Source of the DNA: Methanoregulaceae archaeon
Lineage (GTDB): Archaea; Halobacteriota; Methanomicrobia; Methanomicrobiales; Methanospirillaceae
Direction: 5' to 3'
Length of the DNA stretch: 64,000 nt
NCBI GenBank assembly: GCA_015660965.1
Contig: JACTVG010000001.1
Span: 124,001-188,000 of the forward strand
A program made the position numbers and the translations under genes. The notes under the pieces were generated by a model. It was not told the DNA's origin. It saw only the letters and a program-made list of their open reading frames with translations, and did not search any database. Positions 1-13,098 of the stretch are shown one piece after another; positions within the stretch are counted from its first letter, which is position 1; every line of letters starts with the position of its first letter.

Positions 1-159
1 TTCACACACACTTATTGCGGCCAGGCTCTTAGAGGTGAGATAATAAAATCGTGTGGAGTTGCCGAACAGCATGGGAACGAGCGATGGCTTATAGTTGGGA
101 CAACAAGAGAGGCACGAGGCGAGTATATCATATCAAAAACACTTCTAGAAAATTATTAA
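1..159 (+). CDS. 3' end of a hypothetical protein (partial)
   Basis: Reading from base 1 in frame 1 gives 52 sense codons before a TAA at 157-159, and the gene continues off the left edge. The visible tail contains CGQALRGEIIKSCG and RWLIVGTTREARGEYII and reads like ordinary globular protein, with a mix of charged and hydrophobic residues and no low complexity. I do not recognise the family. The overlapping ORF at 51-251 in another frame ends in Asn/Lys/Ile-rich sequence and looks like a shadow. No function is proposed. Confidence 0.55.
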   Translation, partial: FTHTYCGQALRGEIIKSCGVAEQHGNERWLIVGTTREARGEYIISKTLLENY

Positions 160-347
160 AAAGAATTGGCATAAAAAATTCGATTTCAAATTTTTCCCCA
201 TCATTAGAAAATAAACTGTTACTTTTAAACATCAAAAATTTAGATCAATAAAGAAGGTTTTATCGATATTTAATCAAATATGAAAACCCCACATACTTCA
301 TAAAAAATTGTGTGAGAATTAATCACGCCGTTATCATAAACAACCAA

Positions 348-356
348 TTTATTTAT
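348..356 (+). promoter_or_regulatory. TATA box for the S2P protease gene
   Basis: TTTATTTAT is centred about 28 bases before the ATG at 381. Archaeal transcription starts about 25-28 bases after the box centre, so the mRNA would begin at or within a few bases of the start codon. There is no Shine-Dalgarno sequence before the ATG. Together this fits a leaderless transcript and supports 381 as the start. Confidence 0.45.
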
Positions 357-380
357 CTTATCACCCTATCGGTACAGCAC

Positions 381-1670
381 ATGAATTGGGTCCTTCCCAT
401 AATCCTTCTGGTTATTATTTACGCCGTTATTGCGTACTATATTCATTCAAGAAAATTATTCCAGGACCAAGTTATGTTCTATGGTCCGATCATGGCGATC
501 AAAACATCGCGGGTTAGCTTTTTTGATCGATTTACAACAATACGCACCGTTTTTCGGATCTATGGTACCTTCGGAGTTCTAATGGTTGCGTTGGTGTCGG
601 TTTTCATTACCGCGATGCTTGTTTTATCTGTTCGATATACAATAATCGTACAACCAGAGCCGATAGGGATTTACAAGCCGCAGAATATTCTGCTCTTACC
701 TGGTATTAATGAATACGTCCCCTCTACTCTTGCGGTCTGGCTAGCATTTGTTCTGACAATAGCTATCCATGAGTTCGGTCATGGGATTCTCTGTAGGGTA
801 GAAAAGATCAAAGTGAAAGGAATGGGCGTACTGCTTGCAGTTATTCCTATTGGGTTTTTTGTCGAGCCGGATGAAGAGGAACTAGAAAAGACAAAGGGGA
901 TGCCAAAAGCTCGAATGTTTGGTGCTGGCATTGCAAACAACCTTGTTCTGGGTTTTTCCTGTTTTGTTCTGCTAATTTTGTGTATAGGTTTTGCAGTTCC
1001 GATCACTGCTCCGGTAATTCATGGGATTTACAAAGATTATCCTGCATACCAGGCGGGGGTCCCGCAGGGTTCTGTTGTCAAAGCAGTGAATGGTATTTCT
1101 GTAAATACTAGGGACGATATTGCAACTATCTTAAACACAACAAAACCTGGAGATACCGTAGTACTACATATCGAAAAAGACGATGTAGTCTCGGATTATG
1201 ACTTTGCTCTTGCAACATGGCCACAAGAATTCACGCGGTCATCCGGCTTTATGGGTGTTCAGTACTACGATGGTGCATCAATCAAACAATCAATAGGAAC
1301 TATGATCTCTCCATTTGGGGTACTTCAATTCCTAATTATACCATTCGATTCAACAGGGAACGCTCAGTATCTCCGAATTCTTGCTTTCGATTCACCAGAT
1401 GAACAATACTATAAAGTACCATTTGCTGAGTATTGGAGTATCATTCACTTGCTTTTTTGGTGCAGCTGGATCAATATCAATGTTGGGATCTTCAATGCAA
1501 TTCCGATGATCCCACTCGATGGCGGATATATTCTGAAAGAAGGAGTGGACCGTTTGCTTGACCGGCGTGGTCTTGCGAAATATGCACCAAATGTTGTATC
1601 AACAATCAGTTATGTCATGCTTGTTATGCTTATGTCACTAATACTGCTACCCTACTTGTTACATATATAG
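381..1670 (+). CDS. Site-2 protease family (M50) integral membrane zinc protease
   Basis: This is a polytopic membrane protease. The zinc motif HEFGH lies near residue 130 inside a hydrophobic segment. The second S2P motif, NAIPMIPLDGG, lies near residue 372 in a later membrane helix. Between them is a PDZ-like region (AYQAGVPQGSVVKAVNG) that probably gates substrate entry. Family members cut transmembrane substrates to release signalling domains; the substrate here cannot be seen. The ATG at 381 is preferred over an upstream GTG at 312 because a TATA box lies about 28 bases upstream and the first hydrophobic segment begins right after it. The gene is monocistronic as far as can be seen. Confidence 0.85.
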   Translation: MNWVLPIILLVIIYAVIAYYIHSRKLFQDQVMFYGPIMAIKTSRVSFFDRFTTIRTVFRIYGTFGVLMVALVSVFITAMLVLSVRYTIIVQPEPIGIYKPQNILLLPGINEYVPSTLAVWLAFVLTIAIHEFGHGILCRVEKIKVKGMGVLLAVIPIGFFVEPDEEELEKTKGMPKARMFGAGIANNLVLGFSCFVLLILCIGFAVPITAPVIHGIYKDYPAYQAGVPQGSVVKAVNGISVNTRDDIATILNTTKPGDTVVLHIEKDDVVSDYDFALATWPQEFTRSSGFMGVQYYDGASIKQSIGTMISPFGVLQFLIIPFDSTGNAQYLRILAFDSPDEQYYKVPFAEYWSIIHLLFWCSWININVGIFNAIPMIPLDGGYILKEGVDRLLDRRGLAKYAPNVVSTISYVMLVMLMSLILLPYLLHI

Positions 1671-1767
1671 AAAATCTGATTACTCAACTCTAAACTCTTA
1701 AATTTCTGAAATAACACGGCTTTGAAAATCCTTTTTTAAATTGAATGAAATTAAAAATCGTTTTTGA

Positions 1768-2622
1768 TTATTTATGTAATAAAGCTATTTTCGATCCGAT
1801 TGGTACCCCAATATCATCGGCAATTGGTTTGCATTTTACCGCCATTAAAAAAGCCACTGGGGGGAGTTTCTTGTACATTGACAAGGATTCATAATTTGCC
1901 ATGCCCTTTGCAATAATTAAAGTACAATTATCAATTGCATCACGAAGATCTTGGGGGATTTTTTCGAGATCTATCCCGATCTCAGCGTTCCCACCTGTTG
2001 TAGTGAGATGATCAACGATTCGATCGAATTTAAGCGAGAGAGCATCATCCATCGTTGCATCATTTAGAATTGCAGCATCTCGGACAGCGAGCGTGATATG
2101 GGATCCCCGGCTTTTTAAAAACTCTACTACAAGCCGGTCAAAAACAATTTCCCCGCAATTATCGGTCAAGTACACGACACGATTAGTCTGCTTTAGAATA
2201 GGAGCCGTATCATCGATAAAAAGCCCTTTGGAAAATTCGCGTTCAAAGAACGTTGCAAAATCTCCGCTTACTGTGTGTCCCATTACACCATAATCAAATG
2301 TATTCGCGATAACGGAAGCCAGCACTCGCTCACGAAAACTGGTAAGTTGATGTCTAATTTTCCGACAAACAGATATCGCTTGTTCGTTTCCTTGAGCTTT
2401 GAGCAACTTGAAAGGATCCGGATTTCCAATACTGGAACAAGCATGGCGATGAACATGGCTCGCGATTTGTGGGTGGAGGAGATCTGAACTCTTTAGATCT
2501 TCAAGAATCTCTTGACATTCTTTTGTTATCTGCAATTCAAGTTCGGGATTTGCTCCAGCTAAAAAACATTCAAGCTTAACTCGCGATAGGAGGCAATGAA
2601 TGCATTTATCGGTGAGTTTCAT
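1768..2622 (-). CDS. DUF89 / ARMT1-like damage-control phosphatase family protein
   Basis: The 284-residue protein has the DUF89 layout: an N-terminal Cys pair (CIHC), a helical region, then a Rossmann-like core with the metal-binding motif YLTDNCGEIVFD near residue 150 and a Lys-Gly-Met-Ala-Asn motif near residue 240. Characterised DUF89 proteins are metal-dependent phosphatases that remove damaged or surplus phosphometabolites. The small archaeal forms (AF1104 type) have the same core, but their true substrate is unknown. The gene is convergent with the protease gene and lies just downstream of tRNA-Pro on the same strand. Confidence 0.8.
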   Translation of the reverse strand: MKLTDKCIHCLLSRVKLECFLAGANPELELQITKECQEILEDLKSSDLLHPQIASHVHRHACSSIGNPDPFKLLKAQGNEQAISVCRKIRHQLTSFRERVLASVIANTFDYGVMGHTVSGDFATFFEREFSKGLFIDDTAPILKQTNRVVYLTDNCGEIVFDRLVVEFLKSRGSHITLAVRDAAILNDATMDDALSLKFDRIVDHLTTTGGNAEIGIDLEKIPQDLRDAIDNCTLIIAKGMANYESLSMYKKLPPVAFLMAVKCKPIADDIGVPIGSKIALLHK

Positions 2623-2648
2623 AATCCTCTTTCATAAAATAAAGTAAA

Positions 2649-2722
2649 TGGGGCCACTGCGATTTGAACGCAGGTCAGAAGACCCCCAGTCTCCTAGGAT
2701 GGCCAGGCTACCCTATGGCCCC
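2649..2722 (-). tRNA. tRNA-Pro (GGG)
   Basis: The minus strand folds as a complete cloverleaf. The acceptor arm is GGGGCCA with TGGCCCC, the D arm is GGGT..ATCC, and the anticodon stem GGAGA/TCTTC carries loop CTGGGGG. The T arm has the usual GTTCAAAT. The anticodon is GGG (proline) and the discriminator is A. CCA is not encoded and there is no intron. Confidence 0.93.
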
Positions 2723-2796
2723 GCTCTCATACTATTCGTTCAGATGATTTATCTATCTTATCGTTTTTTTTAAACGAGAATTTTTGTTTTTCGCGA

Positions 2797-3012
2797 TTAT
2801 TTTTGCCATTCATCTCCATAATTTATTCGTTTGAACTCATCGACTCGCTGCATTAAATTTTCAAGTTCCGTATCATTGATTTTAATTTTTCCTTCTATCG
2901 TATCCAATTCTGAAATCAATTGACGAATTCTCACATACATCAGATACATTATAAATTGCTGAAAAAAGATCGCGAGACCGAAAATTACTAGAAGGAATGC
3001 TTCATATGCCAT
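2797..3012 (-). CDS. Small membrane-anchored coiled-coil protein
   Basis: This 71-residue protein has one N-terminal membrane helix (about residues 5-27, FLLVIFGLAIFFQQFIMYLM). A short charged helix follows, with heptad-like spacing of hydrophobic residues (about 30-62). It has no signal-peptidase site, so a membrane-tethered cytoplasmic coiled coil is the simplest reading. The family is not recognised. Its start codon faces the roadblock/receiver cluster across a 368-base AT-rich region that contains a palindrome, so shared regulation is possible but unproven. Confidence 0.6.
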   Translation of the reverse strand: MAYEAFLLVIFGLAIFFQQFIMYLMYVRIRQLISELDTIEGKIKINDTELENLMQRVDEFKRINYGDEWQK

Positions 3013-3181
3013 GGTCTCACTGAGTATCTAGAATGTTGTGTAGATATGTATTATTATATAAATTCAAATTGTAAAAAGTTTCAATTTTCATGTAGCACAT
3101 ACCAATCTCTTTGTTGAATTATATATAATTCTATTCGATTCAAAATCTCGGCGGGAAATTCCAACAGAATTATGAGAATAT

Positions 3182-3230
3182 TGAGAATAATCGCTGTGAC
3201 TTGCATTGTTATATATAACAATTATTCTCA
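3182..3230. promoter_or_regulatory. Nested palindromes in a 368-base intergenic region
   Basis: The region 3013-3380 has no gene. Inside it, TGAGAATAAT (3182-3191) and ATTATTCTCA (3221-3230) are perfect 10-base inverted arms. Within them sits a perfect 18-base palindrome, ATTGTTATATATAACAAT (3205-3222), which shares two bases with the right arm. It lies between the divergent small membrane gene and the roadblock gene, about 150 bases before the latter. It could be an operator or a hairpin. A separate TATA-like TATTTAA at 3320-3326 fits a start of transcription near 3348 for the roadblock gene. Confidence 0.5.
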
Positions 3231-3380
3231 TTTTATATTTTGAAATATTCTATTGAAACCACACCTTCCGAATAATTTAATAATACGGCGAAAAATTCGA
3301 TAAAACTAAAAAAGATATGTATTTAAGGTACCCATAGGAATTATGAATTACTGAAGGATGGTATATTGGGTGCGAATACC

Positions 3381-3740
3381 ATGTTAAAAGACAAGATCTC
3401 AAATTTTGTTGAAAATATCCGATCAGTTGATGGTGTTAGAGCGTGTGCTGTTGTTTCTAGAGATGGTATTGTTGCTGGAAAATATTTTGATAGTGAGCTA
3501 AACGAACCATGGTTTGGTGCACTTACAGCAACAATTCTTGCATCTGCAGAATCCGCAGCAAACATCATCAAGATGCATTCGATGGACTCAGTTACTATCC
3601 GGGGTTATACTGGTTCAATTATGGTGATGGGAGCTGGGGAACACTTTCTTGTTGCCGTTATTCTCAACAATCACGAAGACCATGCCAAAGCCCACGACCA
3701 AATCCTTTCAATAGCAAAGAAAATCGGTGAGGTGATGTGA
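3381..3740 (+). CDS. Roadblock/LC7 domain protein
   Basis: This is a single roadblock domain of 119 residues (VDGVRACAVVSRDGIVAG opening, later YTGSIMVMGAGEHFLVAVIL). Roadblock proteins of the MglB type form dimers that control small GTPases or scaffold polarity and chemosensory complexes. The ATG at 3381 is preferred over the TTG at 3366. It gives the MLK start seen in the second roadblock gene of this window (37565), and GGTG lies 8 bases before it. The stop overlaps the start of the next gene (TGATG), so the two are translationally coupled. No GTPase of the MglA type is visible nearby. Confidence 0.85.
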   Translation: MLKDKISNFVENIRSVDGVRACAVVSRDGIVAGKYFDSELNEPWFGALTATILASAESAANIIKMHSMDSVTIRGYTGSIMVMGAGEHFLVAVILNNHEDHAKAHDQILSIAKKIGEVM

Positions 3741-4384
3741 TGTATACGATTCTTGTGGTTGATGACAGTCCGTTTATCGTTGATGTGTTTGTCACCATGC
3801 TTGAGCGAGGAGGATATCGTACTGTAGCTGCATATGGAGGAGAGGAATGTCTTGAGATTCTAAAAACCGTCACTCCAGATCTCATTCTATTAGATATTAT
3901 GATGGAACCAATGGACGGTTGGGAAACACTTGAGAGAATTAAGGAAAACCCAGCTACTAAAGAGATACCAGTACTAATGCTTACAGCGAAACAGCTCACA
4001 CCGGCAGAAGCTCAAGAGTATGGGATCTATATCGAAGATTATGTTTTAAAGCCTATCACTCACCGTGAGCTCTATGATGCGATTGAGCATGTGCTTAACC
4101 GTCGTCAAGCAATTAAATCTGATGTAGATGTTGCACAACAGTCGGGTTTTGACGCTCAAGTAATTAGTGAGTATGCACGACTTTCAAAGAGTATTGACGT
4201 CAATAAACGACTTTTAAAGATACTCGAAACAACATACAATATCAACGATACAAAAATGCGGGTTTCCGATGAAATATCTCGGGCGATCAAGAGTATGGAA
4301 ACTAATATTAAGTTCCAAGAAAGCCGACTCCAACAGATAAAAGATGAATTATCAGGTACCCTTTCCAAGGATGCAACACGTTAA
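3740..4384 (+). CDS. Receiver-domain response regulator with C-terminal helical tail
   Basis: The CheY-like receiver spans residues 1-120. It has the acidic pair DD near residues 7-8, the phospho-acceptor Asp in LILLDIMM near residue 53, Thr in MLTAKQ and the conserved Lys in VLKPI. Residues 130-214 form a charged helical tail of coiled-coil type and contain no DNA-binding or enzymatic output domain. The start overlaps the roadblock stop by one base. It is a close relative of the next gene, so the pair arose by tandem duplication. No histidine kinase is encoded nearby, so the phosphate donor is unknown. Output is probably protein-protein contact. Confidence 0.85.
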   Translation: MYTILVVDDSPFIVDVFVTMLERGGYRTVAAYGGEECLEILKTVTPDLILLDIMMEPMDGWETLERIKENPATKEIPVLMLTAKQLTPAEAQEYGIYIEDYVLKPITHRELYDAIEHVLNRRQAIKSDVDVAQQSGFDAQVISEYARLSKSIDVNKRLLKILETTYNINDTKMRVSDEISRAIKSMETNIKFQESRLQQIKDELSGTLSKDATR

Positions 4385-4464
4385 AATTCTGGCAAAGGGT
4401 AAAAAAGGGGAACCTGTGTAGTTAGGGTATCGCATCTCAATTACTCCATACAAGATGAACTCGT

Positions 4465-5094
4465 ATGAATAAAACTATCATGATCGTTGACGATAGCCCA
4501 TATATTGTTGATGGGCTCGTAGCGTTACTCAAACGTAGGGGCTACCAAACAATCGCCGCCCATGGTGGTGATGAGTGTCTTACCTTACTTTCAACTACAA
4601 AACCCGATCTCATTTTATTAGATATTATGATGGAGCCGATGGACGGTTGGGAAACCCTAGAGCGGATCAAGGATAACTCTGCTATGAAGGATATTCCAGT
4701 TTTAATGTTCTCAGCAAAAAAGATCACCCCGGATGAAGCTCAAGAGCATAGTATGAGTATTGACGAATTTGTCTCAAAACCAGTGAATCCGGCTCAACTA
4801 CTTGAATCGATCGAGCGGATTTTCGAACGGCGCAAAGATGTTGCGATGGAAGCACTTCTTGCAAAGGATGCGGGACTCGATCCAAAAACAATCGAAGAAT
4901 ATTCCTCGCTTCGGAAAAACATTGAGGTCGATAAAAACCTGCTTTTAGTTCTACGTGCGTCTAGTGGTATGGAAACACCAGGTAAACAAGTATCCGAATC
5001 CGATCGAGCAGCAATTTTAAAACTTGAAGAGAAAATTAAAGTTAACGAGACACGATTAAAAGAGATCAATGAGCAATTCACTGAAAAGATCTAA
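4465..5094 (+). CDS. Receiver-domain response regulator, tandem paralogue
   Basis: The protein has 209 residues with the same architecture as its upstream neighbour: the receiver (IVDDSPYIVDG, phospho-Asp in LILLDIMMEPMDGWETLERI, Lys in VSKPV), then a helical tail of about 85 residues. The block around the phospho-acceptor is nearly identical between the two copies at protein level. The Thr-loop differs (MFSAKK here, MLTAKQ in the first copy), a change that could alter signalling state or partner. An 80-base gap separates the copies, so this one may have its own promoter. Role as for its neighbour. Confidence 0.83.
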   Translation: MNKTIMIVDDSPYIVDGLVALLKRRGYQTIAAHGGDECLTLLSTTKPDLILLDIMMEPMDGWETLERIKDNSAMKDIPVLMFSAKKITPDEAQEHSMSIDEFVSKPVNPAQLLESIERIFERRKDVAMEALLAKDAGLDPKTIEEYSSLRKNIEVDKNLLLVLRASSGMETPGKQVSESDRAAILKLEEKIKVNETRLKEINEQFTEKI

Positions 5095-5139
5095 ACAGAC
5101 GTAATAAAAAGCTAAAGTACATATATTATTTTAAGAACT

Positions 5140-5147
5140 TTTATATA
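5140..5147 (+). promoter_or_regulatory. TATA box (box A) of tRNA-Lys
   Basis: TTTATATA matches the archaeal stable-RNA box A exactly. About 25 bases downstream is ATGC (5167-5170), the usual initiator context in methanogen tRNA genes. The mature tRNA starts 18-20 bases later, which implies a short 5' leader removed by RNase P. Confidence 0.7.
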
Positions 5148-5187
5148 CTTTTCGTGCATTGTAATAATGCCACATATCCTACCTTTG

Positions 5188-5261
5188 GGGCTCGTAGCTC
5201 AGTCCGGTAGAGCGCCTGGCTTTTAACCAGGTGGTCGGGGGTTCAAATCCCTCCGGGCCCG
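5188..5261 (+). tRNA. tRNA-Lys (TTT)
   Basis: This is a full cloverleaf. The acceptor GGGCTCG pairs with CGGGCCC, the D arm is AGCTC..GAGC, and the anticodon stem CCTGG/CCAGG carries loop CTTTTAA with anticodon TTT. The T loop is GTTCAAATC and the discriminator is G. There is no intron and no encoded CCA. It lies just upstream of the RNA polymerase operon, separated by a hairpin with a T-run. Confidence 0.95.
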
Positions 5262-5264
5262 TTG

Positions 5265-5289
5265 CCACGACTCGAATCGTGGGATTTTT
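5265..5289 (+). terminator. Hairpin plus T-run after tRNA-Lys
   Basis: CCACGA (5265-5270) and TCGTGG (5277-5282) form a 6-bp stem with a 6-base loop, followed by GA and five Ts. It sits 4 bases after the tRNA and before the rpoH leader, so it probably ends or processes the tRNA transcript. Archaeal termination mainly needs the T-run; the stem may be incidental. Confidence 0.45.
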
Positions 5290-5337
5290 CCGGGTGATGC
5301 GTCTGAAAGGAAACGAAATCGAGACGGAGGTTTTTAT

Positions 5338-5589
5338 TTGAGCACCAAATTGAACGTGTTAAACCATGTGATGGTGCCTGACCATACTATTATGAGTGAG
5401 GATGAGGTCAGAACACTACTCGCCCACTACAATATAACAACTGAACAACTACCAAAAATTTTTCACGATGATCCTGCAGTCAAAGCAATTAATGCAAAAG
5501 TTGACGATGTTATTCGCGTTGTAAGAATCAGTCATACGGCTGGCAGAGCTGAATCATATCGTCTTGTGATCAGAAGACCGAAAAAATAA
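5338..5589 (+). CDS. rpoH: DNA-directed RNA polymerase subunit H (Rpb5 C-terminal homologue)
   Basis: The 83-residue protein carries the archaeal RpoH signature: an N-terminal segment [16 protein letters not shown], the [15 protein letters not shown] block and a C-terminal [20 protein letters not shown]. It matches the C-terminal domain of eukaryotic Rpb5 and sits in the polymerase jaw that grips downstream DNA. The start is a TTG with a strong GGAGG 8 bases upstream (5325-5330 region). It is the first gene of the polymerase operon rpoH-B2-B1-A1-A2-rpl30e-nusA, the standard archaeal order. Confidence 0.95.
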   Translation: MSTKLNVLNHVMVPDHTIMSEDEVRTLLAHYNITTEQLPKIFHDDPAVKAINAKVDDVIRVVRISHTAGRAESYRLVIRRPKK

Positions 5590-5596
5590 TTCAGGG

Positions 5597-7162
5597 TTGA
5601 TCAATCTGATTGATAGAAGTATATTATCTCGGGCATATTTTTCACGGGAGCATGTTGCAAGGCACCAGCTTGACTCCTTTAACTATTTTTTAACTCACAA
5701 CCTTCAAAAGGTCGTGGATGAACAGAGGGTAATCGAGACCGATATTGAGAATCGCGGTAAGAACAATGAGCCTGTCTGGGTAGAATTGGGCAAAATTGAA
5801 GTAAAAAAGCCTCTTGTTCGAGAGGCCGATGGTTCTCAGGGTGATCTTTTTCCTAGTGAAGCGAGGCTACGCAATTTAACTTATGCAGCGCCGATACAAC
5901 TTGATCTTACACTTGTTCACGGAGATGACCGTCAGGAGCCAATCGTAACCACCATTGGGCAACTACCCATCATGGTCGGGTCAGTTTCATGCAATCTATA
6001 TGGAATGAATGATTCCGAAAGAATTGTTCACGGAGAGGACGCGTTTGATCCCGGAGGATATTTCATTGTAAATGGAACTGAACGGGTGCTCATGACGCTT
6101 GAGGATCTCGCCTCAAACAAGATCATGACCGAGTTCACAGAGAGATATAATGAACGGATTTACGTAGCAAAGGTTTTCTCTCAATTCCGTGGTTACCGTG
6201 CCTTAGTTGTAGTTGAGCGAAACAAGAAAAATCTCCTTGAGGTCTCGTTCCCCTCAGTTGCAGGCCACCTTAAATTTGTCGATCTTATGAGGGCCTTAGG
6301 GATGACCAACGATCAAGAGGTTGTGAATGCTGTCTCTACCGATGAGGATATCCTTACCTTCATGATGCAAAACTTAGAAGAGAGTGAGTGCGATTCTGTA
6401 GATGGCGGTGTTATGTATGTCGGAAAGAAATTGGCACCGAACCAAACTAAGGATTATCAGCGCAAGCGTGCTGAATTTGTTCTCGATAATTATCTATTAC
6501 CTCACCTAAACTATCAGCATGGAGACCTCAAAGAAGGTGATGAAGGATATCTCGAAGCTATCCAAAGTGAACGCCTCGCGAAGGCTCATTTCTTGGGTCG
6601 TATGGCCGAAGCCTGTTTTGATCTTGTTCTCCAAAAACGAAGGATTGATGATAAGGATCACTATTCAAACAAACGGTTGAAACTTGCTGGCGATTTGATG
6701 GAGGATCTTTTCCGAATTTCTCTTAATCGCCTTACACGTGACATCAAGTATCAACTCGAACGAGCAAGTATGCGCCACCGCGACCTCTCGATCGCGACTG
6801 CAGTCCGTGCTGATGTGTTGACTGAACGGTTACTTCACCCACTTGCTACAGGTAATTGGGTTGGAGGGAGAACGGGTGTTTCGCAACTACTTGATCGTGT
6901 AGACCATATGAGTGTACTATCTCACCTTCGTCGAGTAATATCTCCACTTTCACGTTCCCAACCACATTTTGAAGCCCGAGATCTTCATCCGACACAATGG
7001 GGTCGAATTTGTCCCAGTGAGACTCCTGAGGGTCCGAACTGTGGTCTAGTGAAGAATTTTGCCCAAATGGTTGAGATCAGCAAAGGAATTGATAATGAAG
7101 AAGAGGTAATGCGAGTCCTTCATTCACTTGGGGTCGAGAAGATACGAGGTGAGGTCCGATGA
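5597..7162 (+). CDS. rpoB2: DNA-directed RNA polymerase subunit B'' (N-terminal half of Rpb2)
   Basis: At 521 residues this is the usual length for B'' in archaea with a split second-largest subunit. It covers the protrusion, lobe and fork regions. Visible marks are [19 protein letters not shown] at the N-terminus, [12 protein letters not shown], and the fork block near the C-terminus with [21 protein letters not shown]. The start is a TTG eight bases after rpoH. The last four bases overlap the rpoB1 start (ATGA), so the halves are translationally coupled. The split is a lineage feature of methanogens and not a frameshift: each half starts and ends cleanly at the known break point. Confidence 0.95.
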   Translation: MINLIDRSILSRAYFSREHVARHQLDSFNYFLTHNLQKVVDEQRVIETDIENRGKNNEPVWVELGKIEVKKPLVREADGSQGDLFPSEARLRNLTYAAPIQLDLTLVHGDDRQEPIVTTIGQLPIMVGSVSCNLYGMNDSERIVHGEDAFDPGGYFIVNGTERVLMTLEDLASNKIMTEFTERYNERIYVAKVFSQFRGYRALVVVERNKKNLLEVSFPSVAGHLKFVDLMRALGMTNDQEVVNAVSTDEDILTFMMQNLEESECDSVDGGVMYVGKKLAPNQTKDYQRKRAEFVLDNYLLPHLNYQHGDLKEGDEGYLEAIQSERLAKAHFLGRMAEACFDLVLQKRRIDDKDHYSNKRLKLAGDLMEDLFRISLNRLTRDIKYQLERASMRHRDLSIATAVRADVLTERLLHPLATGNWVGGRTGVSQLLDRVDHMSVLSHLRRVISPLSRSQPHFEARDLHPTQWGRICPSETPEGPNCGLVKNFAQMVEISKGIDNEEEVMRVLHSLGVEKIRGEVR

Positions 7163-8976
7163 TAAAGAAGTCACGAGTTTTCGTTGATGGGGCATTAATT
7201 GGCTTAGTCGAAGACGGAAAATCACTTGTGCAAAATATACGTTCAATGAGAAGGCGTGGTGCAATTTTACCTGAGATGAACGTCTCATTCAAGGAATATA
7301 ATGGAGACGTTGTAATTCTTACTGATCGGGGTAGGGCACGACGTCCGCTCATTGTCCTTCATGAAGGAAAACCCCTTATTAGTGATGAGGATATTGAGAA
7401 GCTTGCTAAGCACCAAATTGAGTTTGATCACTTTGTTCGGCATGGGATGGTTGAATTTATCGATGCAGAAGAAGAGGAAGACCTCTTTATTGCAATGAAT
7501 CCTGATGAAGCTACACCAGAACATACGCACCTTGAAATCGATCCCTCTCTGATCCTTGGTATTGGTGCAGCCCACGTCCCATTTCCAGAACATAATGCAA
7601 GTCCGCGGGTTACAATGGGCGCTGGAATGGTAAAACAGGCGCTTGGTTTTGGTGCAGCGAATATGAAGCTGCGACCTGATACGAGAGGACATTTGTTGCA
7701 TTATGTGCAAAAACCTCTAACTCATACTCAAACTTCAGAATTAATAGGTTCAGATGACCGTCCTGCAGGGCAGAACTTTATTGTTGCAATCTTAAGTTAT
7801 GAGGGTTACAATATTGAGGATGCGCTCATATTTAACAAAGCATCCATTGATCGTGGACTAGGACGTTCACATTTCTTCCGTACCTATGAAGGTGAAGAAC
7901 GCCGCTATCCTGGTGGGCAAGTTGACCGAATTGAAATTCCCCAAGAAGACGTTAGTGGAGCTCATGGTACTGAGGCATACAAGAATCTTGACGAAGATGG
8001 AGTAATCAATCCTGAAACCGTTGTTGTGGAAAAGGATGTACTAATCGGTAAAACATCGCCACCGAGATTCCTTGAGGAGCCAACGAGTGACTTAATCACT
8101 GTTGAAAAACGACGTGACACCTCAGTTACAATGCGTAGTAACGAACACGGTATTGTTGATACAGTCATTATCACAGAAGGCGAGAACAGCTCACGTCTAG
8201 TCAAAGTTAGAACACGTGACCTTCGTATACCCGAAGTTGGGGATAAATTTGCATCTCGGCATGGGCAGAAGGGTGTTGTAGGACTGATCAGTCAACAAGA
8301 GGATATGCCATTCACCGAGAGCAGTATGACTCCTGATCTTATTATCAATCCTCATGCTATTCCCAGCCGAATGACCATCGGGCACATGCTTGAGATGCTA
8401 GGTGGTAAAGTCGGATCACTTGAAGGACGCAGGATCAAAGGTACCGCATTTAGCGGTGAGCTTGAGAGTTCTCTTCGGCAATCCTTGAAAAAAATTGGTT
8501 TTTCTCATACAGGTCGCGAAATTATGTATGATGGAATCACTGGGAAAGCATTCAAAGCTGACATATACATCGGTGTAATCTATTATCAGAAGCTTTACCA
8601 CATGGTTTCCTCCAAAATGCATGCCCGCTCTCGAGGACCAGTTCAAGTTCTCACGCGTCAACCAACTGAAGGTCGAGCTCGTGAGGGTGGCCTTCGATTT
8701 GGTGAAATGGAACGCGACGTAATGATCGGCCATGGAGCTGCAATGGCATTAAAGGAACGTTTGCTTGACGAATCGGATAAAGTGCAGGAATACGTTTGTG
8801 CTCATTGTGGTATGATTGCAATGCTTGACAGAAAACGCAACATGACTCGTTGTCTTGCTTGTGGTAATGAGACAGATATCTACCCTGTGGAAATGAGTTA
8901 CGCGTTCAAGCTGCTTCTAGACGAGATGAAGAGCATGGGTATTGCCCCGCGATTAAAACTTGAGGATGTTGTATAG
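7159..8976 (+). CDS. rpoB1: DNA-directed RNA polymerase subunit B' (C-terminal half of Rpb2)
   Basis: This 605-residue half carries the hybrid-binding, wall, clamp and anchor parts. Visible motifs include [19 protein letters not shown], the switch/hybrid-binding [17 protein letters not shown], and [33 protein letters not shown]-terminal zinc site follows (CAHCGMIAM...CLACG). It pairs with B'' to form the beta-like subunit opposite A'. The gene overlaps rpoB2 by 4 bases. The next gene's ribosome site (GGAGGTG) begins in its stop region. Confidence 0.96.
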   Translation: MIKKSRVFVDGALIGLVEDGKSLVQNIRSMRRRGAILPEMNVSFKEYNGDVVILTDRGRARRPLIVLHEGKPLISDEDIEKLAKHQIEFDHFVRHGMVEFIDAEEEEDLFIAMNPDEATPEHTHLEIDPSLILGIGAAHVPFPEHNASPRVTMGAGMVKQALGFGAANMKLRPDTRGHLLHYVQKPLTHTQTSELIGSDDRPAGQNFIVAILSYEGYNIEDALIFNKASIDRGLGRSHFFRTYEGEERRYPGGQVDRIEIPQEDVSGAHGTEAYKNLDEDGVINPETVVVEKDVLIGKTSPPRFLEEPTSDLITVEKRRDTSVTMRSNEHGIVDTVIITEGENSSRLVKVRTRDLRIPEVGDKFASRHGQKGVVGLISQQEDMPFTESSMTPDLIINPHAIPSRMTIGHMLEMLGGKVGSLEGRRIKGTAFSGELESSLRQSLKKIGFSHTGREIMYDGITGKAFKADIYIGVIYYQKLYHMVSSKMHARSRGPVQVLTRQPTEGRAREGGLRFGEMERDVMIGHGAAMALKERLLDESDKVQEYVCAHCGMIAMLDRKRNMTRCLACGNETDIYPVEMSYAFKLLLDEMKSMGIAPRLKLEDVV

Positions 8977-8986
8977 GAGGTGTGCA

Positions 8987-12795
<3,809 letters not shown>

Positions 12796-12806
12796 GAGAA
12801 TTGCGA

Positions 12807-13097
12807 ATGGATTTTAATGCTTCATTACGTAGAGCTATAAAGACTGGAACTGTCATTCTTGGTCAGCATAATACGCAAAAATGTATCAGAGAGGGCAAGG
12901 CACAGATTATTGTCCTTGCAAAGAATTGTCCAGAAAAATTTAGAACCCAACTTAAAAGCTACGAGAACCTTTTTGTCCACACGTTTGACGGCTCGAGCGT
13001 TGCGCTCGGTAAAGCCTGCGGGAAACCCTTTATGGTGAGTACGCTTGCCGTTGTGGATCCGGGGGAGTCTGATATACTTTCCCTGAAGAGGGCATGA
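12807..13097 (+). CDS. rpl30e: Ribosomal protein L30e
   Basis: This is a 96-residue L7Ae/L30e-fold protein. Marks are SLRRAIKTGTVILGQHNTQKCIREGKAQIIVLAKNCP and the late GSSVALGKACGKPFMVSTLAV. L30e sits in the large ribosomal subunit; in eukaryotes it also binds kink-turn RNA to autoregulate. The ATG at 12807 is preferred over a TTG at 12801 because GGAG lies 9 bases upstream of it. It is embedded between rpoA2 and nusA as in most archaea, linking ribosome and polymerase synthesis. Confidence 0.94.
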   Translation: MDFNASLRRAIKTGTVILGQHNTQKCIREGKAQIIVLAKNCPEKFRTQLKSYENLFVHTFDGSSVALGKACGKPFMVSTLAVVDPGESDILSLKRA

Positions 13098-13098
13098 T

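Noticed and set aside
51-251. A 66-codon plus-strand ORF at the left edge
   Set aside because: Frame 1 from base 1 to 159 reads as a better protein end; the 51-251 frame becomes Asn/Lys/Ile-rich and has no ribosome site.
5597-8976. Possible frameshift splitting rpoB
   Set aside because: The break is at the known B''/B' split of methanogens, with an ATGA overlap and clean ends, so it is two normal genes.
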